From the NCBI GenBank assembly GCA_963675555.1, contig OY776678.1, forward strand, positions 10,522,171 through 10,586,170: a DNA stretch of 64,000 bases, read 5' to 3'. The notes beneath the pieces are model-generated. The model had not been told where the DNA came from and made no database searches. It was given only the letters and a program-made list of their open reading frames with translations. Origin of the DNA: Leptura quadrifasciata (Eukaryota; Arthropoda; Insecta; Coleoptera; Cerambycidae). The position numbers and the translations under genes were made by a program. Positions 53,705-64,000 of the stretch are shown in pieces. Numbering within the stretch: the stretch's first letter is position 1; each line of letters starts with the position of its first letter.

Positions 53705-56172
53705 TACAGGGTGTCTCGGAAATGGTGGGCAATCTCTCGGATTTGGGTAGAACTAGTGAAAATAAGGTCACAAGTTTGTATATTTTTCTTTCCCCCGAGG
53801 TACCCTACGAAGATATTCGCTCTTGAAGTTGAAGGTTAAAAATCGATTTTTCGCGATAACTTTTTTATTGTTCAATCGATTTTAATCATTTTTGGATCAG
53901 TATCATATTATTTCAATCCAGTTAGGTCAGTGTATTAGAACCTTGGATAATATTCTTGAGGGCTTCTTTTATTTCTAAGGTTATTTTCAAATTTTTGAGC
54001 CATTTTTACGTAAAAAACGTATACTTGTTTAATGTCGGTAATATGAACCGGTTTCAATCGCACAAACAGTAGTCATTTTTAAAAATTAAACAAACACGAG
54101 GATTATGTACAAAACAACATTTACTTCTCTATGAGGTAGTAAGTACTTATCTAAACTTATAAAAACAAAAAATCTTGAACACACAAAACACAAAATTTGA
54201 AACCTTACTGTAGAAAATTAATTAGGGACATGGAAAAATGAAGATTTATGAAATTTCATAACAAATGCTCAATATGAGCACCTCCTTCTCTAATGTATGC
54301 TTGTCCACGACGAACTGACGATTGCTGGACTCGCCACAACATTCCTTCGTTTTCTCTAATTGCATTTGAATGGTACATAATTCTCTCGAATAATTCTTCT
54401 TTTGTATCTACTGGTGTGGCATCTACGAGACTCTTTAAATGCCCCACAGGAAGAAATCAAGGGGATTTAAATCGGATGATCGAGGAGGCCAAGGAACAGG
54501 CCTACCACGACCTATCGACCGGTTTGAATATACTCTATTCAAATGACCCCTCACTATAAGACTAAAATGCGGGGGCGCCCCATCATGCATAAACCACATG
54601 TTCTTTCGAGATGCAATGTCAACGCCTACTAAAAGTTGTGGTAACTGCTGTTGGAGAAATTCAAGATAAAGTTACCCATTCGATCGATTTGGTAACACGA
54701 ATGGGTCCAACAAGTACCGGCCAATAATTCCGGCCCAATCATTAATATAAAATTGCCTTTGATGGCGCATTTGAATTGTAGCATATGGGTTTTCCTCGCT
54801 CCAAACGTGTAAGTTGTGGGACTCCATTACTTCCAAAGCTCGCTTCATCCGTATACAAAACCGATCGAATGAAGACATGGTTTTGTTCATATTTCTATAT
54901 AAACCACTGCGAAAATTGCACCCTAGCAGGAAAGTCATCTGGGCTAATGGCATATACTTTCTGTATATGGTACGGATGAAGTTTCAAAATTCTTCCAACG
55001 ATCGATTTTGGGACATTATCATATCATTTGTAATGATAATGATCTGACACTGATAGATGAATTCGCAGCGACTGCATCTAATACGTTCTCTTCTACTTCA
55101 ACAGTACGTGTTGTCCGCAGAGTACCCCTGTTTACGTCATTTGGCGCAAATCGACCTAAGTAGAGATATAATTCTTAGATTTTTAGTTTTCAAAAAAATT
55201 ATCATATTTTTACCACTTTCTCTGAGCCGTTGATCAACACGTTCAAAAGTTTTGCGATCAGGAATCTGGATAGACTTCGTGCTTTCGAGGCATTACAAGA
55301 AGCCATTCCATACATTAAATGCATATCTGCATATTCATTGTTAATGTAAGCCATATTTCAACAAATTAATTATTTAATTAATGTCGGATTAAGCTAATAC
55401 TGAAAAATTATGTAACTCCAATTATCTGATATTTTGATCCATGGCAACCATAAACTGTTATTATTAATCGTTTGGTTTTGTACAAAAACAGCTACATCGT
55501 TTTATCTACATAGATAAGATGATGTAGCTGTTTTTTTAAATACTTAAAAAAATTAATATTAACACGTTCAATGCTGACCCCAGAACTTGGGCTTCAGATG
55601 TGCGGCACCATGTTTTGTCGTTTTTTTTTCAAATAATCGACGGGAAGGTCATGTATAACATGACAAAGTAACACTAAGTAAATAGTCTTTGTTTATTTAT
55701 TTTTAAAAGTTACTATTATTTGTGCGATTGAAAATAGCAATTTCATTGTTAGGTACATTTATCTCGAAAACTGTTCATATTACCGACATCAAACAAGTAT
55801 ACGTTTTTTACGTAAAAATGGCTCAAAAATTTGAAAATAACCTTAGAAATAAAAGAAAATAGGCTGACATTTTTTTTTCAACTTAGTAAGGCAATGGATG
55901 CTCTGCCCCCGAGCCCTCAAGAATGTTATCCAAGGTTCTAATACATTGACCTAACTGGATTGAAATAATATGATACTGATCTAATAATGATTAAAATCGA
56001 TTGAACAATAAAAAAGTTATCACGAAAAATCGACTTTTAACCTTCAACTTCAAGAGCGAATATCTTCGTAGGGGTACCTCGGGAGAAATAAAAGTATACT
56101 AACTTGTGACCTTGTTTTCACTAGTTCTACCCAAATCCGAGAGATTTCCCACCATTTTCGGGACACCCTGTA
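53705..56172 (-). mobile_element. DD41D-type DNA transposon copy 5 with long TIRs
   Basis: The termini are TACAGGGTGTCTCGGAAATG and the complementary end CCCTGTA, flanked by TA on both sides. The arms (53705 to about 54097, about 55688 to 56172) share GGGTAGAACTAGTGAAAA, GAGGTACC, TTAAAATCGATTG-type and GAGCCATTTTTACGTAAAAA blocks; the right arm has an extra insertion of roughly 60 bases. It contains a broken minus-strand transposase. Confidence 0.87.
54256..55354 (-). pseudogene. DD41D transposase, copy 5 (broken)
   Basis: It starts MAYINNEYADMHLMYGMASC at 55354 and breaks frame within the first 40 codons. Later blocks are SVLYTDEASFGSNGV (first Asp), WFMHDGAPPHFSLIVRGHL (second Asp), WPPRSSDLNPLDFFLWG (third Asp, 41 residues on), a frameshift, then GHLKSLVDATPVDTKEELFE and YIREGGAHIEHLL with its stop. 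The catalytic Asp residues are all readable, but stops and at least three frame breaks separate them. Confidence 0.82.
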
Positions 56173-57718
56173 TAATGACTTGTATTGTTTTCACGAGTGT
56201 GATTATTTATCTACGTTGAAATCTTCCGTTAATACTCTACACTAGATAGTAAAGTCTGCCAGGAACATGGCATAAAGAATTATCAAATTTTGGTGGCGTA
56301 TATACATTAGAAATACAAGTGTTTTCGTTATACATACAACACTGCTACTATTTCATTGTCCAGTTCTATGCAATACTTTGTTGTATGCAAAATATTACAG
56401 TTATCAGCTATTTTTAATAATAAGCGAAGAAAGGTGCTGTACCAACTAAAAAAATCACCCGGCACATGAGCCCTTCTCATGAAAACAAGAATTTTGGTGT
56501 CCCCGGTGAAAGTCTTTTTATTTTATTGATTAACGAAGCATATTTTTGCTATAGGCAGAAAAGACGTTTGTACAGGTACAAATGAACGGATTTTGAACCA
56601 TTTTTTGTTTAATTAATACCATTTTGTCAGTTAACATGACGTAAGATCTCGCGTCCATTAACCCCCCCAATTGTTGGTAAACTCAAACCCCAAGTAATTT
56701 TGACACAAAGGGTTGTTGTCTAACAACACTTTTTCTTTATACCAACAAATAGTAAGGTGCCAACTTTCTTAATCCCTTCTGTTAGTGAATTTTCTACGAG
56801 TTTAGTAAAATAGTTGAAAGATCAGTGGATTATTGCTGGTTAGTGTAAACCCTTGAACTGAAGTGACAAGTGTTATGTTTGATCTAAACACACTATTCTG
56901 CAGTTTTGTTTTTGTTTAAACAAAAGATCTAAGTTCACGACAAGCTTCATTCTTAAATTAAGATTTGAAAAAGGAAACAGAGTTAGTTTCCGAAAGGTCA
57001 AAGAAATACTTTATGCTTATTTTTGTTATAATTTGTGTTAGTTGGCAATAAATAGAGTCTGACTTATCCTTTGACATAAAAATCACAGGCGTAGAGGATA
57101 TTTTTCCAATAAAGATCGTGCTCGTATTTGAATTAACATTAACAGTTGAATATGACTGGAATTCTCGAGCTTGACGATTATTTTTGATTATTTTGTAATT
57201 TATAAACATTAACCGCCACTATTGTTTTGTCTGATAACAAAAAGACGGAAGAACAAGTTCTAATTTAATTTCTTTCATATCGGAGGGCTCAAAGTTATAT
57301 ATTATGCAAGAAAACAATTCTCAATTTCACTCTCAACCGCAGCTCACACTTCGCGCATAAACCTGCCACTCGCTTCTTTTCTTGAAAGCTTTTCCTAGTT
57401 TAAATAATAAATAGCTGCACGGAAAATGTTTCTCTGGTCAAAAACTACCAAAGGAAATGGAGCCCAACAACTTTTGCAGAAAGTTTGTATTTGTTATTTA
57501 TCCGCGGGAGGAAATGCAAGTAAACGTACAGGGTTGATATCCTTTTGTCAATATTTACACGAAATAGTAAAAAAATTAATAATTTCTTTGTCATGTATTC
57601 ATAGGTAACTTTATTTCCACGTCCAGTAGAAGTATAGTAACGCAAAAAAATATAAATATTTTTTTGATGAAATAGACTTAAAATGTCATGAAACGTTGAG
57701 ATTTTAAATTTGAGCGAA
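56173..57718. other. Mostly unassigned; possible LINE endonuclease scrap
   Basis: On the minus strand 56440-56190 there is a weak trace of a LINE endonuclease (VYTPPKFDNS and, in another frame, EDFNVD). The 24-base motif TACCAACTAAAAAAATCACC at about 56439 recurs at 60138. Frames of 60-83 codons at 56958 and 57426 have no recognised relatives. Confidence 0.3.
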
Positions 57719-58007
57719 CGGAAACCGCGTCCTCGCCTCACACATCTTCCAGCGGCTTGTATATCAGTGTATGCGCGGAAGTTATACAACCTTAGGCGAG
57801 GGTTGTATAGGAGATATACCATCCTTCGGAGGGGATGTAAAGCCGTCGGTCTCTTGTCTATTAAATGTTAGGCAAGTAAAAGATCCCTACTCTTCTTAAG
57901 GGAAGAGGTTCGGCAAAATTCCTGGTTGGGGGTAGCTCGTCTACAGGCGTCGGTGTTAGGCCTCAGTAGCGGAAATAAGCCGACGTTAAATAAATGCATA
58001 AAAAAAA
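57719..58007 (+). mobile_element. 5S-like SINE copy c, 5'-truncated
   Basis: The same family as 31959-32363 and 43010-43383, here on the plus strand. It begins at GGAAACCGCGTCC, just after the 5S-like block, and ends with AAATAAATGCATA and a run of A. The 13-base duplication AAATTTGAGCGAA flanks it (57706-57718 and 58008-58020). Confidence 0.87.
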
Positions 58008-58020
58008 AAATTTGAGCGAA

Positions 58021-58247
58021 AAAAAATTCTGTCTGTCGGTCTGTAACTTTTTTGTGCGCACGTTTACTCTGGAACCATTTGTGGCATTGACTTGAAATTT
58101 GGTACAATTATGTATTATAATGAGATATAAAACTAGATTATACTTTGATCTAATTCCGTCGAAGGCTTCGGGGATAAATGGGGTAAATAAGGGTTAATAG
58201 GCAGAGCAAGTAGGTAAGAGCCCATAAAATTGCAATTTAGGGCATCT
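58021..58247. other. Unassigned repeat-like flank
   Basis: Contains CTGTCTGTCGGTCTGTAA and AACCATTTGTGGCATTGACT, which look like dispersed-repeat sequence. No gene. Confidence 0.35.
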
Positions 58248-58560
58248 ACGAAAAGCCAAGGTCTCAAAATTATTTTTGGCATCAGCCATCCCCCACTGTC
58301 AACCCCAAAGCCACCCCAATACCACCACCACACTATTATGAAAGGGAGTAAAAAAAATTAAAATGTGATTTAGTGTATATACAAGACCGAAACGTCCCTA
58401 CAATTTTTTTTGCATTAGCTATCCGTCTACCACCCCTATTGCCACCCTTACCCTATTATTAAAGGGAGTAAAAAAATAAATTGGGATTTAGTGTGTGTAC
58501 GAAAACTAAGGACCTTTAAAATTTATTTTGGCATTAGGTAAACTTTTTGTCCTACTTACT
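58248..58560. repeat. Degenerate tandem repeat, unit about 118-133 bp
   Basis: Units begin near 58248, 58381 and 58499. Each has (A/C)GA(A/C)A-rich starts, ATTTTTTTTGGCAT-like and CCACCCC-like blocks and AAAGGGAGTAAAAAAA. The third is partial. Confidence 0.7.
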
Positions 58561-59449
58561 GGGAAATAATGCTACCAAAAAAATAAGCTTGAGAAATCTA
58601 ATTCCCTAATTAAATTGAAAGCTATAAAAATATAGAAATAGTGCAAGTATGGCCATCTGTCAATGTTTGAGTTAAGCGCAACAATTTGCAGGTCGCAAAT
58701 TCTACAAGTTCCTTTACTCACAACTAAAATAGTGGCATATAATCGATAAAAGGAATCTATAATAAAAGTTTTTATTATTTCCATACCAGCTGATTTGCCT
58801 TTACCTCAGTTTGTAATTTCTATTTTGTACATAACCAACAATATGAACAGCTGTAAATAAAGATTAAAACGTATTGTGATAACTCAGTAAATAGTAAATA
58901 TATTACATCTTATAGGATATACTATATATAGTAACGAGAAAAGGTAAGGAAAATAACCATATGTACTTACATAGTAAACGAAAATATAAAAATTGAAAAA
59001 TAGATATCTGATGTAAATAAATGTTTTGTAGACAAATTGTTAATTAATTGCTTCCTCGGATGCTGTCTTACAACGAAACAGAGATACATAACAGTTACTA
59101 GAACATGACTGAGTTCCTAAGATATAAAACTAAGTACATAAAACAGTGTGAAATGGTTTAGCAGCTATACAAGTAAAATTCTGTTAGTTGAAAACAGTTT
59201 CACTTACAAAAACTGAATCCAAAAATGTTATACAGGTCGTGCTAAATATAACCAAAGCACTAGTTTTTATATAAAACTGTTAAATGGACATAGGCCATGT
59301 AACAATATCTCATCTAAACACCTGAGACCTTAAAATCGTATTATCTCAAAAACTTTCGAAAAGACAAAGTATAGTGTTTCATTTGAAAATCGAAAGTTAA
59401 CATCACTTCGGGTTAGACGGGAAACAGCAGGAAATTAAAAACAAATAGC
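58561..59449. other. Unassigned
   Basis: No gene recognised. TATACAGGTCGTGC at 59230 is a weak transposon-end lookalike. Confidence 0.4.
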
Positions 59450-60060
59450 CCAGTTGTCAGAGACTAATTTTGTTGAAAAGTTAGAAATTCATTGTTACCT
59501 CGCTAATTTTTTCATGAAAGGCTACTTTTTGCTAGTAGAAAGTGTCTCAAAAACGTATACCAAAATTTACCCCCGCTAACCCTTACAAACAACCCTCTGA
59601 AACAGAAAAATTCAGTTTTCGCTAATATCTCGAAAAATAATGAAAAAAAAATGGATAGTACCACAGTTCGCTCAATATTTCAAGCGCGTCGCACAGGGAA
59701 TTGAAGCATTTCACGACCGCCGCTACATAATAAAGATAATTCGTGCCTATTAAAAACGAAAAAAAAGGTAGCATTTTAAAGAGGAAGAATTCAGCTTTCC
59801 AATGGTATACTTACTTTTACTTTCATTTTCCTGTACGACGCGCTTGAAATATTGAGCAAACTGTGATAATTTCTCATGCTTATTAAAAAAACTTTGTACT
59901 AATTTTTTGTAAAATTTCCCGCTCTTTCACGTGGTGCCTATCTGTTGTTTTCAATTATTTTTGGAGATATTAGCAAAAAACTAGCCTTTTATGAAAAAAA
60001 TTAGCGAGGCAACAATTGATTTCGGGTTAAAACCCCTGGCAACTGAGCTAAAAGTGCATT
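59450..60060. repeat. Large foldback element
   Basis: The inverted arms, roughly 59450-59690 and 59815-60060, share TTGTTACCTCGCTAATTTTT, GAAAGGCTA, TTTGCTA and CTCAATATTTCAAGCGCGTC blocks. No protein lies between. Probably a non-autonomous DNA element. Confidence 0.65.
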
Positions 60061-60787
60061 AGTTGTAAAGCATGTTTCTAAGTATGCCTGCAAAATTTTC
60101 AAAACTATCTTTAATGATATGCGAGGAAAAGTTGGTGTACCAACTAAAAAAATCACCCGGTATTATGTGATGTTAAAATCTAACGAAATATCAGAGAGAT
60201 TACAAGTCTGTCTTGCTGTAAACGAAGGATATAAAATAAATTGACAAAATTAATCAAAACGTACCAATTAGTCCGGTCAATTTAGACATTCGAAGGTGCA
60301 TAAAGTCCCAACAAGCTGAAAATCAGTAAAATTGTTTAAAACATAATTATAAATAAAATTTAAAAGTTCCCCATCATTCCCGTGTATGGAAAAAATTTTA
60401 TTCGAGGTCAAAGGTAAAAAAAATCAGTTCTTCGCGATTTTCAGCAAAACGGTAAGTTTTATCATAAAAGCACCTCAGACAAAAATTGTAGACGATAAAA
60501 TTATCTATAAGAAATGTACCAATACTTTTTTTCCTACGAGCCACCGTTTCTGAGATATAACGACTCAAAAAGTTGTAAAAGTTGTTATCGTCATAATATG
60601 CACACGTTTCCACGCCACCTATGAGGTAGTGTACTTAGCGCGTTTTTTTTTAACGTGGTTTCCCCAGTAGGCCTACTCCACGGGTCAGTTGTGATCCTGT
60701 TTAATTTGAAACTATTGTAAAATAACGGAAAATTTCAAAGATTGGAAAAGATAAAAGCGATGTAAATTAAAAAAAAAGTGGTGAAGT
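60061..60787. other. Unassigned; shared downstream block
   Basis: TACCAACTAAAAAAATCACC at about 60138 repeats a motif at 56439. Around 60640-60670, GTGGTTTCCCCAG is the inverted counterpart of the block after the CXC-like remnant at 51570. No gene. Confidence 0.4.
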
Positions 60788-61207
60788 TCATTCGTCTGAT
60801 TCGTAACTTTCAAATTCTTCTTGTTCTTCTTCTTGATCTTCTTCTCCTGCTTCTTCTTCATCTTCATTTTGGATGCAAGTAAATTGCGTCAATAGCGATG
60901 TATCGTATGACACTTCGTCGGAATCAAATGAATCCTCCACTGTTGGTGATTCAACATTAGAGCACGACCAGCCTTGACAATTTGTGCATGCCAGAGAACA
61001 AAACAGTCCGACTTTTTTGCAACCACATTTAGCACTGCATCCCTTTTTGCAGTTGCAAAAAATTGTGTTCAGCAGTTTTTCCGGCGCAGGTGGGAGTAAA
61101 GTTTGAACTGGCTCTAATATATTGTTGACCAACTTCCAACCTCAGTCTGTAGGGTCTAGCTGATAACCAAGCCACACTTGAACTTGGTAATATTGTAACG
61201 GTTCCAT
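60788..61207 (-). pseudogene. CXC-like Cys-rich protein with one premature stop
   Basis: From the ATG at 61207: MEPLQYYQVQVWLGYQLDPT and D, then TGA where the related copy has Trp (QWGW), then GWKLVNNILEPVQTLLPPAP, KLLNTIFCNCKKGCSAKCGC, KKVGLFCSLACTNCQGWSC and a strongly acidic tail (EDEEEAGEEDQEEEQEEF). The Cys spacing (CNC, GC, CGC, FC, C, NC, SC) resembles CXC-type zinc-binding modules. The rest is open, with the stop at 60788. Probably a repeated, transposon-linked gene, but I cannot name it. Confidence 0.6.
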
Positions 61208-62600
61208 GTTCATTTTCCGTTACAACAGTAAATCGGAAACTCAATGATTAAACCTTAATAAGGGACTGGACTATGAGTGCGCTATAAATTAAATACTATC
61301 GTACTGGACTATGACCTACAACGCTGTCCAATGCTAACCAGCTGATTGCGTCGGCGCTAAGAGCCGAGAAAATCCTCTCATAAATGTTCCATTTGTCGTT
61401 ATTTCTCAAATTATTCAACAATTTGTTATTTATAATCATAATTATCTTAATTAGGGTCTATGAAAGCTCCTAAAAGAATATCAAAGACGATATATTTTGA
61501 TATTTTAGAATAACATAATTTTCCTACTCCATTCAGTGGACAAGTAGCGATCGGGTATCTTCGGTAATGTCTGATCTTGGGTCGGTACGGGGGTATTCGA
61601 GAATTCAACAGGTGAATTTAAACGGCTCTTTCCGCTTCTACCTGCCTAAGAGCAACACGCTTGTGATAAGTTAGCTGTATGTTATTTAACAATTGTTAAG
61701 TACTCATCGATAGATGGATTAATTAGCTAATAAAATCATCGGCGAGAAATTCGAAGAACCTTATGCTAATAAGGTAAGAACGTATCTTGTTAAATAAGAT
61801 AACCATCTTATTACTGTCAAATTGTTACTTTTAGGTTCTTTTTTTTTACGAAAATCTTTTCTTCTACGAAGATTAATTCTTTGTACGAAGATTAACTCTT
61901 TCTATGAAGATTACTTTATGCAAACTCTTTTATGAGGATTAAATTCTTTTTTATGGTTTCTTCTTTTTTACGCTTGCAAATTCCACATGGTTCTGATTGA
62001 GTTCAGTTATATTATATGGGAACATTATCTTTGGATATGAGATGCATAGTTGAACAACTGGAAGTAGTTCGACTGTTCAGACCTAACCGTGGTTCTGATC
62101 ACCCTTTCACTCTAGGAATTAGAGACAGTCTTTAAGTTAAGTATTTGTGTTCTTTATCTTACTAAAAGACGCTTACACTTCATAGTGAACAGAGTATTAT
62201 CTCCATTTGGTAACTGTAAATTTCTTAAGACTAAAAAAAAAATAAGATATTTCATTTTTCCCTTTTGTAACTTTTGTACTATACTGTTCTTTTCATGCCT
62301 TAAAATTTATTAGTAGTTTAAACATAACTTTTTTTATTATCGTGACCTTCAGTCACATTCCAACAATTTTTTAGACTAGCTTAAAAATTTAATTTTCTCC
62401 ATTTTGTAATTCTCATCATTTTTTTAGAACATAATTTCTATTTGGTTTAAATAGTTAAATTTAAAACTAACATTTTTTTGGGAAATACTAATTTACAATA
62501 ACTTTTAAATTTTAATGTTGCAATAGTTCTTTAAAAAAATTATTTTTATATACTGTATATAGGTAAATATATCTTGTAGGTGATATTTTTAAACTAAGTG
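61208..62600. other. Unassigned; probable start of LTR element flank
   Basis: No protein recognised. 61855-61960 holds about five imperfect copies of a 20-22 base unit (TACGAAGATTAA with T-rich spacers). Part of this interval may belong to the 5' LTR of the element below, but without the 3' LTR its start cannot be placed. Confidence 0.4.
61855..61960. repeat. Short tandem repeat, 20-22 bp unit
   Basis: Repeats of TACGAAGATTAA(T/C)TCTTT with variants (TATGAAGATTAC, TATGAGGATTAA). Confidence 0.7.
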
Positions 62601-62842
62601 TATTTTTTCTACTCCTTTTCTGACCATACTAAGTGGTCTGGCGCCCGCTTTTCACGAACCCACCCCTTGCTCTCCTCAGCTATAAATTGCCTAGCCGGCA
62701 TTGTGTATCCTCCATTTCTTAGGGCAGTCACCACCGTGATAGGTTTGCTATAAATTATATTTAATATTCACTTAGTGCCTAACCATTTTTATAACAACAG
62801 CAAACCGGAACCAAAAAAATTAACTGAGGGGGTAATACAAAA

Positions 62843-62858
62843 TGGCGCCGCAACGTCG
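62843..62858 (+). other. Candidate primer-binding site
   Basis: TGGCGCCGCAACGTCG; it begins TGG, as expected for pairing with a tRNA CCA end, shortly after a terminal CA candidate. The tRNA is not identified. Confidence 0.5.
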
Positions 62859-63116
62859 AGGCCAGACTTAGTAAGGCACTTATCGTAGAGAGGAAGAGGG
62901 TAGTTTCGATTCTCTTGTCTTATCTGTATCTAAAAACTTTCTCTGTCTTATCTATTTCTTAAAACTTTCTGTCTTATCTTTATTTTAGTAGGTAATCGAG
63001 CTGTGTTTTCTATTCTTGAATACTAATTCTTTCTTGTTATTACTAACTTGTACATATAAATATTTATTAGGGTACTAACTCCTTTATTGTTATATCTACA
63101 GCTAAAATTTTGCAAA

Positions 63117-64000
63117 ATGGAGGTAAACTATCTTCATCTTGATGAGTTGGACTGGGAATTAAAGGTCAGAGGAGCTATCGTACAGGCCAATATGGACATA
63201 AAAAGACGTCTTCTTAGAGGACATTTACAGAGCGAAAAGCTAAATGGTAAATTCTCCCATCCAGAAGTTCCGTTGGACTTTCAAGCGGAGTCTATGATTT
63301 GTAATGAAAAATTGGTAATATTAGAGGGTATGATAGGTAAATTTAATTCTGATAAAAAACATCCTGATTATAAAAGGATAATCACTAAATTATGTCACCT
63401 AAAAAACAGAATAGATTATTTTCCATGTAATGATCAGTTAGAGGCTAATTTGAAAACTGATTTACTAACTAAAAATATGTTATTGTTAGATTTAATTGAA
63501 CAAAAAGTAACTCAGACCACTGTTTCTGATCAAGATTTATTAACTTTTGATAAAATGCCAACTTCAAATGATATGTCTAGTCACAGTAGCCCGATAAATA
63601 ATAATGAACCTCGGAGAGGCCATGTAACATCAGAACTATATCGTGAGAGCATACCTGAAAGAAGTAATATTTCTTTACTTAATGAAGCTTTAGATAATAC
63701 TCCACCAGTTAGCTCAACTAATAATATTTATCCTAACTTAAATGAAATTAATCGCCCACCACTTAATGTGCATTTACCAATTTCAAGTAACTGTCAGGGA
63801 CCTCAACATCAATTAAATGTAACGGCATCTAATTTCAATTCAGGTCCGGTTGTATCTAATAATGAAAACGTTAGAAATCAATCGCTAACTTTACAAGGGG
63901 AGCGAGGAGCTTGTGTGAAAACAGTTAATACACGAAATGATTGTGCAGTATCGATAGGTCAAAATCATTATAGTCAAAATATACCTAGCGTACCAAATAA
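63117..64000 (+). CDS. LTR retrotransposon gag, N-terminal part (incomplete)
   Basis: An open frame of 294 codons from ATG 63117 to the window edge, without a stop. It starts MEVNYLHLDELDWELKVRGA, closely resembling the opening of insect Gypsy-type gag proteins (YLxxDELxxELxVRG). A helical, charged N-terminal region (residues 1-110) is followed by an Asn/Ser/Pro-rich segment. No zinc knuckle is reached before the window ends. Gag would form the particle that packages element RNA. The intact frame suggests a young copy; the rest, including pol, should lie beyond the window. Confidence 0.7.
   Translation, partial: MEVNYLHLDELDWELKVRGAIVQANMDIKRRLLRGHLQSEKLNGKFSHPEVPLDFQAESMICNEKLVILEGMIGKFNSDKKHPDYKRIITKLCHLKNRIDYFPCNDQLEANLKTDLLTKNMLLLDLIEQKVTQTTVSDQDLLTFDKMPTSNDMSSHSSPINNNEPRRGHVTSELYRESIPERSNISLLNEALDNTPPVSSTNNIYPNLNEINRPPLNVHLPISSNCQGPQHQLNVTASNFNSGPVVSNNENVRNQSLTLQGERGACVKTVNTRNDCAVSIGQNHYSQNIPSVPN

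Larger units (their letters stand above)
62601..64000 (+). mobile_element. LTR retrotransposon, 5' part (runs off end)
   Basis: CTATAAATTGCC at about 62680 is a TATA-like promoter candidate in the 5' LTR. At 62843, TGGCGCCGCAACGTCG follows …ATACAAAA and looks like a primer-binding site (tRNA 3'-end complement). A leader with short CTGTCTTATCT repeats precedes a gag frame. Gypsy-like, judging from the gag start. The exact LTR borders are undetermined. Confidence 0.55.

Noticed and set aside
57445..58107. Minus-strand open frames of 79-125 codons
   Set aside because: They run across the antisense of SINE copy c; similar frames appear in the other SINE copies and reflect repeat sequence, not a gene.
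1..64000. CRISPR arrays, bacterial operons, phage or plasmid origins
   Set aside because: The repeats here are eukaryotic tandem repeats and transposon ends; the spliced MED17 gene and LINEs show a eukaryotic genome.

Overview
This window is AT-rich eukaryotic DNA from an arthropod genome, most likely an insect. A beetle would fit, but the order cannot be fixed from sequence alone. The evidence is one intron-bearing host gene whose protein reads clearly as animal Mediator subunit 17, surrounded by transposable elements typical of insect genomes: many non-LTR retrotransposons (LINEs), Penelope-like elements with GIY-YIG domains, IS630/Tc1/mariner-type transposases, a SINE family and the start of an LTR element. 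No operons, CRISPR arrays, tRNA or rRNA genes were found.

Layout. 1-7.8 kb: broken LINE pieces around one apparently intact Jockey-type LINE (2.3-6.67 kb, minus). 8.5-11.5 kb: a DNA transposon cut by a 5'-truncated LINE. 12.1-20.1 kb: MED17 (minus, six exons, 637 codons; the exons add up to an exact open frame). Its intron 5 holds a LINE nested inside another LINE, and its intron 3 holds a third. 20.6-25.3 kb: a second DNA transposon, a 123-bp tandem repeat, a transposase scrap and a truncated LINE. 25.6-28.4 kb: a young 5'-truncated LINE with an open RT frame, flanked by a 320-bp direct repeat. 28.4-31.2 kb: mostly unassigned. 31.2-38 kb: a transposase split by a SINE, several Penelope-like fragments, and a DNA transposon with arms of about 750-790 bp. 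38.8-46.6 kb: more DNA transposons, a second SINE, and LINEs. 46.9-57.7 kb: LINE and transposase fragments, a Cys-rich (CXC-like) ORF remnant, and another long-armed DNA transposon. 57.7-61.2 kb: a third SINE, tandem repeats, a foldback element and a second CXC-like remnant. From about 62.6 kb an LTR retrotransposon begins and runs off the end.

Three themes stand out. (1) The intact LINE has ORF1 and ORF2 in one frame, separated by a single UAG in the context UAG-CAA-UCA, and ORF2 has no AUG before its endonuclease; this points to stop-codon readthrough. (2) Two LINE insertions are flanked by very long target-site duplications (about 148 and 320 bp). (3) Two repeat families recur: mariner-related transposons with a D-to-D spacing of 41 residues (DD41D) and unusually long inverted repeats, and a SINE whose head resembles the 3' half of 5S rRNA, with 12-13 bp target duplications on all three copies. 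Apart from MED17 and a few open retroelement frames, every coding region here is a broken transposon relic.
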